64,000 nt of DNA from Harmothoe impar (Eukaryota > Annelida > Polychaeta > Phyllodocida > Polynoidae). This document shows, piece by piece, positions 46,246 through 57,699 of the stretch (position 1 is its first letter; each line of letters begins with the position of its first letter). The translations under genes were made by a program, and so were the position numbers. The notes beneath the pieces are model-generated. The model had not been told where the DNA came from and made no database searches. It saw only the letters and a list, made by a program, of their open reading frames with translations. The DNA is taken from the NCBI GenBank assembly GCA_947462335.1, contig OX381707.1:34585618-34649617 (forward strand). The letters run 5' to 3'.

Positions 46246-46790
46246 CGGCCACGGAACAGCCGTGCGTTCATTACAAGTGTTCCTAACTAGCTTCAGTTTC
46301 CCTATAACATAAGGGCTTGTCGTGATGGGCAGGCAATCGATATTGTCAGCTTGGGTTATCTATATAGATGTGGGTATGACCAAACATATTGTCCCTTGAC
46401 GTTGAACAGACCGACACAAAGTCTATCGTATATACAATATAACGACAATTATTTACCTCATCATTCAACTTGTACCCATATCCCCCCAAAATTATCCAAC
46501 CCTCAAGCTTGGAGAATGTTGGCAACAGCCGAGGAGTTGGAATTAAAGATGTAATCCCTGTGGTAAACTGATGCATTTCCTTGAATAAATATGAGCAACA
46601 AGCCGTTAATCCAATACCACCGAGTCGCGTCTCCATGGCAACGATTCGCTTTGAGGTCAATCAAATAATAGCTGCTGTGGGGAGAGGAGATGTGTAAAAA
46701 TCTAATATCAAGTCAACAAAGCGGGTCCTGCACGCCAACCCCCCCCCCCCATACCCAGACAAACACATGGCAGCAGTCAACCCTGGCGCC

Positions 46791-46932
46791 CCTACTCCTG
46801 TAAGGGCCACATAGTGCTTTTGACGCTTAATGGCCTGTATTTTCATGGTGCATGGGCTGCATTCATGCATCATGCATATCCTACGGGGTTGATAAACTCC
46901 TGAAGTGTCGGCATTATGCATGAATACAGCTA
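46791..46932. mobile_element. Family 1 element, copy 17, left part
   Basis: Left CCTGTAAGGGCCACATAGTG, then GGGCTGCATTCATGCATCAT and the central hairpin CATATCCTACGGGG/GAAGTGTCGG. It stops at TGAATACAGCTA, where a second element begins. Confidence 0.8.
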
Positions 46933-47106
46933 GGGGCCTTCCATAAAGTACGTACGCACCAAGGGGGGTGGGGGGTCTATTTTCTGGAAAATGTTGCGTA
47001 CATAAACCCTTTGGTCTAATGCGTACAAGTAACAAGAACTTTAGGGGGTGGGGGTGGGGGGTCAATTTCTGGAGAACATTTGCGTACATACTTTATGGAA
47101 GGCCCC
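46933..47106. mobile_element. 174-bp TIR element nested in family 1 copy 17
   Basis: The left end GGGGCCTTCCATAAAGTACG then TACGC and the right end GCGTACATACTTTATGGAAG then GCCCC are inverted repeats of about 25 bp with one mismatch. The interior is made of two inverted G-rich halves (GGGGGTGGGGGGTC ... GGGGGTGGGGGTGGGGGGTC with CTGGA(A/G)AA). Flanks CTA and CTG may be a 3-bp target duplication with one change. No coding capacity. Confidence 0.85.
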
Positions 47107-47206
47107 CTGTTGCGAAAAGTGAGAAGACTCGCCGGGGCTGCATCCATGTATCATGACAACCAAAGACATAGCACATTAAAGGACTATGCTGCCCTTAAAG
47201 TGCTAG
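47107..47206. mobile_element. Family 1 element, copy 17, right part
   Basis: ACTCGCCGGGGCTGCATCCA then TGTATCATGACAACCAAAG and the terminus GCTGCCCTTAAAGTGCTAG continue the copy interrupted at 46932. Confidence 0.8.
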
Positions 47207-47824
47207 AGGACGGTAATCAGATAGCATCCGCTACACAGAATCCGTCACCTGCAGCTCTTATCCCCCCCCCCGTGACCACCTTGACCTTCATTTACCTGCA
47301 GTTGACCTTGAACATGACCTACTTATCTCCCCTGAGGCGCTCGGGAGTCACTCATATCCATGTGTTACGGTTACACCCGAGCGTCTTCAGCTCTATATCA
47401 CATCACTCTTATCGATACAGTGTTAATATCAATGCATATATAGCCTATCACCCATCTTATCAAACATGTCATTTCTATCTTAATTGTTGAGCTCTCATAT
47501 TAAAATAGTAGAGAAGCTTCCCTACACCGTTGACTATTGTGAATATACGATGGGCTTTAAGATTAACGCTTCAACAAGTTACAGCTAGAATTAACACGGT
47601 GCCCCACTAGGGTAGTGTCAGGTGTGCTGCAGTTCATGTCATGACCACCAGATGTCACCTCACCTCCCTGCCTGCCACATGAACCCTCTCCAGGGTGTAG
47701 ACGACACACCCCTACCCCTGCCCCTGTCCCTGTGCATGTGGCTTCCAGTTCCACTCCAGCCTCCCCCATCCTACTGCTACCTGCACCTTCTGCCTCCCTG
47801 GTCATCAAAGGCAGCTCTACAGGC
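47207..47824. other. Unique non-coding DNA
   Basis: A 10-C run lies at 47262-47271 and a C-rich patch at about 47660-47790. No gene recognised. Confidence 0.5.
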
Positions 47825-47903
47825 CTGATACACTCCCGATGGGTCGGCACAATGTCGGCAAAGGTCATATGACATTGGAGCACTATGCGGCATTTAAGGG
47901 TTC
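47825..47903. mobile_element. Family 1 fragment, copy 18 (right third)
   Basis: TGATACACTCCCGATGGGTC then GGCACAATG joins directly to CAAAGGTCATATGACATTGG and CACTATGCGGCATTTAAGGG. The second hairpin has been deleted and the left half is missing. Confidence 0.7.
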
Positions 47904-49214
47904 CAGGGTGCTTCTCACAGTACACGGGTGTACGTGCATGTAACATCCTGCTGTAGTTGTTCTTCAGTCATACGGTGACCCAATACAAGATGTCAAACAG
48001 AATTGAAACTTGTGGAATGCACCGGGAACTGAGGTCATAGGGGTGTTATCGCGTATTCTCACAACGGAGCAAAACAAAGCTAATTGGCTATGTTCTAGAA
48101 AGGTGAACTTATTCTTCTGAGTATGATGGTTTTCATATCTAATCATACCTTGAGATGAAATAGCATTGGCTTGTGTTTATTATCAGCAATTATACGGTTT
48201 AAGAGTGCCTATATTTATTAACACCGCCTGTTTATCTTAACCCAATTCCATTCTGCATCTGGATGCTGTATTCCTTTATGGGAGGTTTTCTTTCCAGGAC
48301 GTTTCATGCTTAGAAGGCATATATACCGGTAGGACCAACGCTGTCCACCCTCCCTTTGTGGGACATCCTCCTTGGTGCCCCCATCCATAACCATAAACAC
48401 AGACAACTCCAATCGGCAAATTACGCCACACGCGTTTTATGGGGGCCTGCTCCTTCCCACAAGAGGGAAAAAATCCTGAGGACATCCCAAGAATGAGGCC
48501 ATCTGAATGTGTTAGTGCGGCCGGCCACGATTACTCTGGTCCATTTCAGGAATCCCAATTTTTGGCGACAGCGGAGGGCGGCCAAGTGGGCGACAAGGGA
48601 GGAGAGGAGGGAAGGCTGGGGCATTACTCTCGGCCTGTGGTCAGCCGACGTGGCTCCCCTCCGCCCAATCTGTGGCGGTGTTTAGGGAACTTCCCAACTA
48701 CCACTGGAGACTAATTTCACGTCGGGGCTGGCCTTTTTTCGGGGCTGATGGCCCCAATAATGGAACCCAGTGGCCTATAAAGGCAGTGGGCTTAAAGGGG
48801 GCGCTCCGGTGGACAGATTACCCCCTGCCGGCCGTCTATAGGCCCAGGTAAGCCAATCAGACATGTCGAGACCCTTGCTGGTCAACTCCAATTAAAACTT
48901 TTGGTCGGTCTCGCGATAGTGGGTCCATCAAATGGACAATACTCAAGTTGGCTGTAAAAGTCTCTCAAAGGACTAAGTACCAATCTTATGCTTCCTACTT
49001 TCCCCCACGTTTCCTCCTTCCACTACCAATCTGGGCTAACCGCACTTTATCTCTTCTCTTTTCTACTCACCTCTAATGTAGGGGTTATTGATAAGTCATA
49101 TATGACACTACAAATTCTTCACCAACGACACCAACTTAGTATAAACTATATTGTATCTTTAGTAGATTTAGAACCACACTGCACCGTGCTTATTGTGTAA
49201 GCTCTTCTACAATG

Positions 49215-49275
49215 TGTCACCATGACGTCACCATGACGTCCCCGTGGTGTCACCGACCGCCAAAGACGTCACCCT
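49215..49275. promoter_or_regulatory. CRE site cluster
   Basis: TGACGTCA (49223-49230) is followed by TGACGTCC (49234-49241) and GACGTCACC (49266-49274), with GTGTCACC twice between. One perfect and two near-perfect CREB/ATF sites in 50 bp is unlikely by chance, though a local duplication (CACCATGACGTC twice) explains part of it. Confidence 0.35.
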
Positions 49276-50739
49276 ATTAGGTTATTTACATGTGAGGTAC
49301 ACAACAGCTTTAGAGGCATGCAATTTCAACTAAATCCCAGAGTTAACCCAGAGACGTTGGAATGCCCCTGCCGTTCAATCAATTATGGGGTGGGGACGGT
49401 TGGGTGTGCCCTGTTCATTTAAAGCATGGTGCGGGAAGGTAATCTGTGTGGAAAGCCACCACCCTCCACACTGCGTGGGGATGGGGTAGAGGGCTGAGTA
49501 GCCAATATGGGGTGCCTAGTTTCAAATACCGTAAAAACCCAGCATTTAAGTCGGATTTATTTTGGGATCCATCTTCCTATACTGAAGGGGGTGGGTCGTC
49601 CCAAAGGTGGGGTACAACTTTTTGAAAAAAAGAAAACACATTCTTATGGCTGATCTTAACCAGGTATCATACATCGTCCCCTTAGTGCAATCGGGTTGTA
49701 TAGACAGGTCTTTATATAGAAGACTTGTATTGCTCTTGCACTGAGGGGACATCATATCTGTGTCAGCAAAAAAAGAAGAAGAGGGCAATGCATTATTTAT
49801 TTGACACTAATTGGATCATTGCTAATATAATTTATAAGTAATGGCATAAATAGCATACAATAGACACAATATACTTCACATAGTGAAGTAACTACTAACG
49901 CAAAACACTTGGCGGCTCTGAATGACCACAGGACACTGGCAATCCCGGGCTCAGTGGTTGTGGTCTACAGTGCACTGACCGGACCCCACTGTCCATAAAA
50001 CAGCATCCACCAGGCCCAGGAGCCCCACAATACCACCAAGCCCCTGCCTATACATCTCGCTTTTATTTCCTCCAGGGTTGGCCGTCTTATACCGGGGCGC
50101 TATCCTGATGAGACCCTGTATAGTTACACTTCCGCAGTTTGGGAAAGCCGACTATGTCACATCTGTCAATTACTTTAATTACAAAAATACTCCCCTCCTC
50201 AATATTTATAACTCAAGAGTGGATTTAATTCACTCCCCGTTTTGTGTGTTGGGCTTAACGTGTGCTGAGTGCCACATCTGGCATGCCGACTAATTAAAGG
50301 GGATTAACATGACATCTCAATGTCATTCTTTACAGGGACTTACTAACATATCGGTAAGGGGGGGGGGGGTGCACGTGGAAGTGAAATAATCTGCCACGGT
50401 CCAACCCTGATATCATCACATATTAAAGTCTTTCTTTCAAGTAATTCACAAACAGATAGGAAATTGGGTGGTATAGAACGGCTAGCCATACAGCGAAAAA
50501 GTAGAGATTATTAAGATGAATACTGAACAGTTTAATCACTATAGCCAGAAGGTATATCAATTTATATAAATAGAATGTCCAAGATTCCCCGGTAGATTCT
50601 ATTTGATCATGATTGATACAGGTTCCCTTCACATGCCTCTACCACAACTATTAATATAAGGGTTGCTCTGTGTTCTACTCTTTAATTATATCTAATATAC
50701 ATTAGATAACTTTCAGTCTCCCTATCCTGATTGTATTGG

Positions 50740-50995
50740 CGCCAGTGTAAAATTGACATTTCTATATACTACTATCAACTCCATTTCACTGGCAGTAGCC
50801 GTGGGAATGTCTTTTATGACAGTAATATCGCCCTCGGAGCAGCTCGGCAGCATAGCCCACTCATTGATTGATGGACGTGTGCATATTTACACCATGGCCC
50901 TGAAAACAGGAGCTGAAACGCCGCTATAGAAATGACACCAAAAGCGCCTGGAGCCTCTGTGACAATGCAAATAGTGCACCATGAGCTGCTCCGCC
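50740..50995. promoter_or_regulatory. Enhancer-like block: octamer, PBX-type site and GAGC-W-GCTC pair
   Basis: It contains TGATTGATGG (PBX/HOX type, 50865-50874), the exact POU octamer ATGCAAAT (50965-50972), GAGCAGCTC at 50837-50845 and GAGCTGCTC at 50983-50991, in 155 bp of unique DNA next to family 1 copy 19. Octamer and PBX sites together are typical of developmental enhancers. Function is inference. Confidence 0.35.
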
Positions 50996-50996
50996 G

Positions 50997-51234
50997 TTAG
51001 CCCTTTAAGGGCTGTAGAATGCTTTAATTTGTGCTATGTCCTTTGTCGACATGATGCATGAATGCAGCCCTGGTGAGTCCGTGTCATTCTGACCGTACAA
51101 GATCCATTGATTCCCTTATGGTAGGCATGTTGAATGCAGCGCTGGTGAGTTACTCATCAGGGCTGCATTACTCCACACAAAGGATATACTGCTTTAAAGC
51201 ACTATGCGGTCCTTAGAGGGTTAGCTAACATATG
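50997..51234. mobile_element. Family 1 element, copy 19
   Basis: TTAG-CCCTTTAAGGGCTGTA on the left and CCTTAGAGGG-TTAG on the right: both flanks read TTAG as a direct repeat, supporting a 4-bp target duplication at a TTAA-like site. The second hairpin GCTGGTGAGTTACTCATCAG is intact; the first is shortened. Confidence 0.9.
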
Positions 51235-52524
51235 CTTACTAAGAACGCCTCCACCCAGGCATTGTGCGTGGATCCTTTGTCCCCCGTGGCGCTGCTACTC
51301 TCTGGCTATGGATGAATCAATTACCTGATTCCCAGCGCACCCCTTCTCCCACAACTCTCCCCTCTTCCTACTGCTCGCCGCCCGCTGCTTCTTTTTGGCG
51401 TTGAGACGTTAGATAACTGCTAACTGCTCCCGTGACCATTGTTGGCGGCTCTCAGCGCCTGCTCCCCCATGTTCAAACTGCGCGCTGAGCGGCGGCAAAA
51501 TGCCCTAATGAAATCTAGCAATATCCAGAAGGAGAGGGGTTGCTGAGTGTTCGTGTCTGTGGGGCTGATGAAGGGGGGAGGGAAGCGGCAACTCGGCGCT
51601 TTAAGTTAAAACCAGAGTACTGGCTCCTGAGTGAGGAGTTCTCGGTGCTTTTAGGGACGGATGTCACTTTAAATATTATTGACAGCCCAGTGTAGGGGAT
51701 GGTGGGGGTTGAATGGGGGTGTAGTATACACACCGCACGTCCGTATTAAGGTAGTAGGGACTGGAGGGAGAGTCAGCAAGATAGGCCAATGGTTAAGGGT
51801 GCAGACCGAAAAAAAGAGAAAACAGAATTACCAACTGACTGGCGCAATGTTGGGACGAGAGCGATGTAATGTCGGCTGAGGAGAATTCAAAGAAATCAGT
51901 TCCTGTCGGAGCATTAAGTAGGCTTAGTATAAGTATGTTTTTACTACACCCACGAGCGGGAGACGTGAGGGATTGCTGCTACAGTCTATTGGTACTCTAT
52001 GAGGGCTAGAGCAGCTAGAGGATAGGAATTTGGGTTAAATGATAATAGCTGAAGCTATGAAGCCATATCCTGAGGCGGCAAGATGAAGCCATTCATCACC
52101 TATTGAGTCGACAATGAACCAACGGTATGTGTTGTTGAATAATACATGCATATAATCTCTCATTTTGAGCATACACAAAAAAAACCGGCAGAACCAGTCC
52201 AGCACATTCTTACTGGGCTGTGGCACCGCCGGCTATATCCCATTTCTATCCCCATCAATACACACTCCATCTCTTTTTTTAATTTTTGAAATTGAAATGT
52301 TATTTTGAGAGGACTAATTCCCGCTGGCCCCGGCGGTGGTTAGTGTAGTGGTTTTGTTTTTTGGGAGGATTCCACTTAATGTGGGAGATAGAATGGTGAT
52401 GGGTTTCTTGTCGGCGGGTCTGCTTTGTAGTTGTCACCATTCAGAGCCTCAAAGGGGAGCTCTCCCGATGAGGCCGCCAGATAGGGATATGATGTCCCAT
52501 GGCCGCCGAGTCGAGCCATGTGCC
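51235..52524. other. Unique non-coding DNA
   Basis: About 51350-51500 is GC-rich (CTCGCCGCCCGCTGC, GCGCGCTGAGCGGCGGC). No repeat or recognised gene. Confidence 0.5.
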
Positions 52525-52769
52525 TTAACACTTTGAGGGCAGCATAGTGCTTTAATGTGCTATGTCCTTGGTCGTTATGAGGCCCTGGCAAGTAACTCGC
52601 TATTGCTACATTCAAGCATCATATCGACCCTTCAGGAGTGTATAACCCCCATAGGGCCGGTATGATGCTGGAATGCAGCACTGATCAGTTAATCGCAGCG
52701 CTGAATCTATGCATCATACCGATAAAGGGCATACAGAATGAAAGAACCATGTGGCCCTTAAAGGGTTAA
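52525..52769. mobile_element. Family 1 element, copy 20
   Basis: TTAA-CACTTTGAGGGCAGCA on the left and GGCCCTTAAAGGG-TTAA on the right. The first hairpin CCCTGGCAAGTAACTCGCTA, the centre TCGACCCTTCAGGAG/CATAGGGCCGG and the second arm pair are all recognisable with substitutions. Confidence 0.9.
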
Positions 52770-54972
52770 TTCATTCCTCAAAGCCATATTCAATAGCAGC
52801 CAAAGCTTTTTGTAGTGTTATAATATTGTGGGTTGAGTGGTGCAGCTTGCCTACTGCTGTGTCTATGTATGCACCAAGAACGGGGTCGTTTCTCGGGGAT
52901 ACACTTACATTATAAAGCACAAAAAGGTGTGGATGTGCTGGGTGATGACCTATAAAGTAGGAATATAAGCCCACGGGGATGCTCATGGTAGGGTTCTGGT
53001 GGGGCTAAGCCTTTGAAAGTATAGGCTTAACCCACTGTTGCACTCAGGAAGATAAAGAACGGTATTATCACCTTGCTCTGAAAATCCCTCTTCAAACTGT
53101 TGGACCTACTGCAACGGAGAAGGTAATATATCTGTTATTATTCTACCGGAGTTAACTTATGGCCATTCAGGTTCCAAATTCCTATAACACCGTTCGGTGA
53201 CTTATAAAAGAACGATCTTGGGCTGTGGCTGATGACTGATGGTTATATATGATTAGTAGTAGGTGACTCATGCAGGGAAGGATGGCAAAGTCTGTTAAAG
53301 CGATAATTCTGGTTTCTTCGTATGCGCAGCCATGCTAGTTCTGAGCTTAATTTCTCGTGAGATTTAGGCAGTGACCAGACACTCACACTTCCTAACATGC
53401 CAGGAATAAGCTAAGTGGCGATAGCAGAACCAACATCTCATGTGAGCTACCTGTGCCAGCGACCACACGATCGTCCCTGGAATAAGTTCCCTCTCGTTTC
53501 ATCGCTATATAAACAGTCCACAATAACACATAGGGGGCCCCTGTATGTGTGTGACGGATGGCTGTGTGGGGTTCAGTAAACCCCAGGCCGGTTTAGTGTC
53601 CTATGACGTGACTGGTTATATATGATGATACATCGGCCAATGAGGACGTGGCTTACATTACAAAGGCACCCCCCCCCCACACACACACACAGCCAGCGTC
53701 CCAAGCTCAGTTTCAAAAGTGGCTCGTCACTAGCATTGAATATGCAAGCACTAAAGCATTCATTATACAGTATTCCTATATGTGGTGCGGATAAAATTTC
53801 TCCTACATCATTTTACAATTGTCGATAACCGTTCCAGTATTGTTGTGTGATATCCCCTTTCCACATTCTACGTACAATATTAAAGGTCTGCTATTACTAT
53901 TTATGTATTTATACGATCCCCCTACTTCTCAAAGTATACATATACTACCTGTCAAGATTCCCGTTTATATTGCCCCTAATATTAATTCACCCATAGCACA
54001 TACTACTACCCGGTATCTAAGAATGTAATTTTTGGTTACATATACCCCTAGCAGGGTACCCTAATAATCATATCCCGAATCAACTTCTCATTTGTGTATA
54101 CTACTCACACATGCCTGAAATATGGTTCTACCTTGAAGGTTTTGATAAAGATCAAAGGGTTCTAAAATCACGGCACCAGCTGGCCACCAATGTCACCATA
54201 CATAGCACATTCGTCACATAGAATCAAGACATCAGTTGGTTAGTAACTAGTCTGGCGTAATATTTTTAACTCACTGACAACAGTATCTAACCACATTTCC
54301 CCTGTGCAGCGACAAAGGCACTCTTGACCAGACATTATGATCGATAAATTGGCCTTCAATCGGCCCACTCTGGTTGTCATTATTATTAACAAGGGAGTCT
54401 GGATATACACACTGTCATAGGTAAGATCTATGTAGTGGGCAAACAAACCACTGAATTGTGACCTCTAAGTAAGTGAGCCCTGAATTAGCAAGTCTTGCCA
54501 CATATATACATACCCAGACGTGCCCTAACTGAGCACTATAAATAGATACTATCACAAACATTCCATATAGCCATATAGTGAAACCCACACATTACAACTC
54601 ATAGATATAGACCATAAACAACGAATAAGACTGATTTTGGAGAACTGACTCTGGTGTTTTGATGTCATAGTGAAACTACCTCACCACGTGAAGCCTTTGT
54701 TTGCCCACATTGTGACGTCAACTGTAGCCTTTCCCCACTGAATTCCTGGTTTCGGGCTATAATAAGGGCCCTGGTTCAGGAATGACTGTAAAGGTGGCCC
54801 AGAGATCAGGTGTAACAGGTTGTTGGCTAAACGGCGTCTCAACATTAATTGGCCCCGCAGGGACTCTTGTTTGGGGCCTAACTGCGCGTTTACCTCCTAA
54901 GGTGAACACCCAGGGCGAGCAGGTGTCTTTAGAGGACGCTGCCAGGTGAGAAAATAATGTCGCTGTGGGCAA
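52770..54972. other. Unique AT-rich non-coding DNA
   Basis: A TATA-like GCTATATAAACAG lies at 53504. A 10-C run followed by an AC repeat lies at 53669-53691. About 53850-54110 is low-complexity with ATACTACT-type words. No gene or mobile element recognised. Confidence 0.5.
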
Positions 54973-55197
54973 TTAGCCCTTATAGGGCCACATAGTGCTT
55001 TATTGCAGTATGCCTCTGGTTGTAATGATGCATAAGCTGGGCAGTGATGCATTCATGCATTATACCAACCTTTCGGGCGTTTGTCAACACCTCAAGGTGA
55101 GCATGATGCTTGAATACAGCTCTGGTGAGTTACTCGTCAGGCCTGCGTTCATGCGTAATGACGATCAAAAAAGGCTATATGGCCCGTAACGGGTTGG
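54973..55197. mobile_element. Family 1 element, copy 21 (last in the window)
   Basis: TTAG-CCCTTATAGGGCCACA on the left and GGCCCGTAACGGG-TTGG on the right. The second hairpin CTCTGGTGAGTTACTCGTCA is kept; the first is reduced to GGGCAGTGATGCATTCATGC. Confidence 0.85.
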
Positions 55198-56811
55198 GTG
55201 GGTGGTCGGTCTCCAAGAGCGACTCCACTCTTTAACCTGGAATATGACCCATGTTGTTGTTTGAACACCTGCTTCAGACAAGCTATTTACAGGTTGACCG
55301 CGTAGCCTTCTATAGGCCAAGACAGAAATACCAAGACAATCTTTGAATAAAGAGATAAATACGACGGCATGGTAACTTGAAACAATCCGTTTCATGTGTC
55401 ACCTGGGAAATAACCTGAAATAGGTATGGGCCACCCTAAAGCAGTAATTCTAACTGAAGACCACCAGTTGGGTGTGAGTAAGGAGGATGGCACCGTTCTA
55501 CCTGGTACTCTGTGTCTCAGGTGCATGAGGCCTATTGACAGGTGAGGACGGGTCACCTTGTACTGACAAAAACAACTATGGTAGGCACGACTGCCCTGGT
55601 TTATAGCCATGCAAGGGATTAGCCATAAAAGGATGCTTAGGCCACCCAAAAAAGGTTTTCTTGTCACCAAGCCATGAGAAATTATTATGGCGAGGGCGCT
55701 TTGACTATACATGTTTCCTCCAGCACATTGTATGTGTGGTACGGTAAGCTTTAATTTGATACCAAATAATAAAGTCCATGTTTGTCTATTTTTAATTTTA
55801 TCTAAATTATTATCAACATTTGAAAAAAAAAGATGGCGCAGTGATGAGAAACAGTGGCCTAAAAGTATTACATGCACGGGTATTCATATTATGTTTGCCC
55901 ATCCTTAATCCCCATCCACCCTATTTAAGGCCCAGAGTACTGGTACTCGCTCCACACCCGACTGATGGTGGATGAGTAGTAAGATTCGGGCCTTAATGAG
56001 GCAAACAGTTCTCTTGCAGAAGAAATACCACATTTCTGGAATTGTATCGAAGCAATAATAAAGCTTTAATTTCGTTGGTCATTCCATTTGAATACATGAT
56101 AATCACAAATATGGTTACCCTGAACAGTGTCAATTGTAAACCGTATACAGCACATACTGTATTCTAAACTATAGCAGTAAGCAGTATGCCAAAATATCAC
56201 TCCATAATATAGGACAGGATAATCAATGTGGATGAAACCAAGCTATAAATTACCTCTGCATTTTTAAATTTCTATTTAATAGAGAGGAGTGAAATAGAAA
56301 TCCCCTCGTAAGGCTAATAGTGCTTTCTTTTGACTTTGTTTTAGGCCTTCAAAGGGTTTTTACATAAAGCTGTCAGTCGAAGTAGCATGACCCTATGTAC
56401 ATTGTACCTGGACTGCTATTGAGGTACTTCTTGCCATCTTTTTGCTCCAGTAGACCAGTGTAGAAGGATGAGTAAGGGGATCAAATCTCAGTATTGTTAA
56501 ATTTATAGTGCACATGGCCAACATTACCAAGGTAAACGGAGGACTCTGAAGCAACAAAAATGCCAACAGTTTCAGGCTAATCCAAGGATAACTAATATTA
56601 CTGCATGTAAAGCCTCTGGATCTGAAGCATTAACTCCCTACTTTCAGTTATTGGCTTCTTATAAAAGCTGGTAGTGGTGTAAAAAGACCCTCTTTGTGCA
56701 TTACAACAGAGTGCACTATCCACTTTTTCCCTATCAACGTCCGGTGTTTTAGGGGCCATTCAGTGGCACCAATACTAGGAAAATTATTCCCTTTTATGTG
56801 CAATAGCAACA
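55198..56811. other. Unique non-coding DNA
   Basis: It contains a 161-codon minus-strand frame (55392-55877), the longest outside tandem arrays, with no motif I recognise. Given the window size this is within chance. Nothing else seen. Confidence 0.45.
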
Positions 56812-57165
56812 TCCATGTGTGTGAGTGGTGTGAAGTAACCATGTGTAGATATGAGTGTGGCTATGTGTGACTGGTGTGTAGTGCCCATGCATAGATATGG
56901 GTGTGGCTATGTGGGTGGTTGAGTGGTTTGAAGTACCCATGTGTAAATTAGTGCATGTGTGTGGGTGGCGTGTAGTACCCATGTGTAGATATGAATGTGG
57001 CTGAGTGTGAAGTACACACGTGTAGATATGGGTGTGGCTGTGTGTGGGTGGTGTGTAGTACCCATGTGTAGATATGGGTGTGGCTGTATGTGGGTGGTCA
57101 AGTACCTGTGTGTGTGTGTGGTGCCAAGTACCCATGTGTAGATAGATATGAGTGTGGCTACCTAT
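56812..57165. repeat. About 46-bp GT-rich minisatellite, about 7 units
   Basis: ACCCATGTGTAGATATGGGT followed by GTGGCTATGTGTGGGTGGTG and TGTAGT recurs with indels. Minus-strand frames of 64-133 codons here are artefacts of the repeat. Confidence 0.9.
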
Positions 57166-57699
57166 AGGCGCATAGTGCGAACCACCCATAACCACAATGT
57201 ATCGGTATGTCTGTGTTTGTGTGGTAGAGTTGGGTGGTCGGGTGAGGTGGGGATATTTACATGTAGGCGGGTTGACCCTTGCCGGGCGGCGTTATAGTAA
57301 TGGTGGTTGATGCATGGGCGGGCGGGCGGCGGGGCACGCAGGGTTAGGGCGGTGTGCAGCCCGTGCATGTATCTAGTCTGCTTACCAATTCAAGAGGCGG
57401 CTGCCATCAGCGCCACAGGCGGTACCGGGGGACATTCATGCACACCGTCACCGTGCCCGTTCATCATTCATAACGCCAGCATCACAATACAGCAGCGACC
57501 CGGCGCTACAAAGTCACACTTCCACTCGCATTCATACACATGCACCACCGCCAGCTTGGCTTTTGTACGGCCGATACTGTAGCATAGAGGACGTAGCTTA
57601 AACCTGTCACTGAGCCATACAGGGGGCTACTGCACTGAGCTGCCCCCCTCCCCCTACCCGAGCTGCTCTTGCATCCACTACATAACCCGTCGTCTCAGT
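57166..57699. other. Unique GC-rich DNA
   Basis: About 57290-57530 is GC-rich (GGGCGGGCGGGCGGCGGGGC near 57317) with scattered CpG. One GAGCTGCTC occurs at 57660-57668. No gene recognised. Confidence 0.5.

Larger units (their letters stand above)
44101..46790. other. Unique non-coding DNA with two enhancer-like blocks
   Basis: GAGCAGCTC occurs at 44309-44317. About 44950-45080 has TGTTTAC (forkhead type, 45010-45016), AACCAATTAATCA, GTATTAATATG and TAATTAA in 60 bp. About 46110-46245 is described separately. C runs of 12 nt lie at 45263-45274 and 46739-46750. No gene is recognised. Confidence 0.45.
47904..50996. other. Long unique non-coding stretch
   Basis: CRE sites cluster at 49223-49272. 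A TATA-like CCTATAAAGGCAG lies at 48772, downstream of GC-rich unique DNA (48520-48720). A 12-G run lies at 50358-50369. The 50740-50995 block is listed separately. Frames of up to 91 codons (48439-48714, both strands) are unrecognised. No gene is supported. Confidence 0.45.

Noticed and set aside
55392..55877. 161-codon minus-strand frame
   Set aside because: No recognisable domain, no codon or composition signal, and within the length expected by chance in 64 kb read in six frames.
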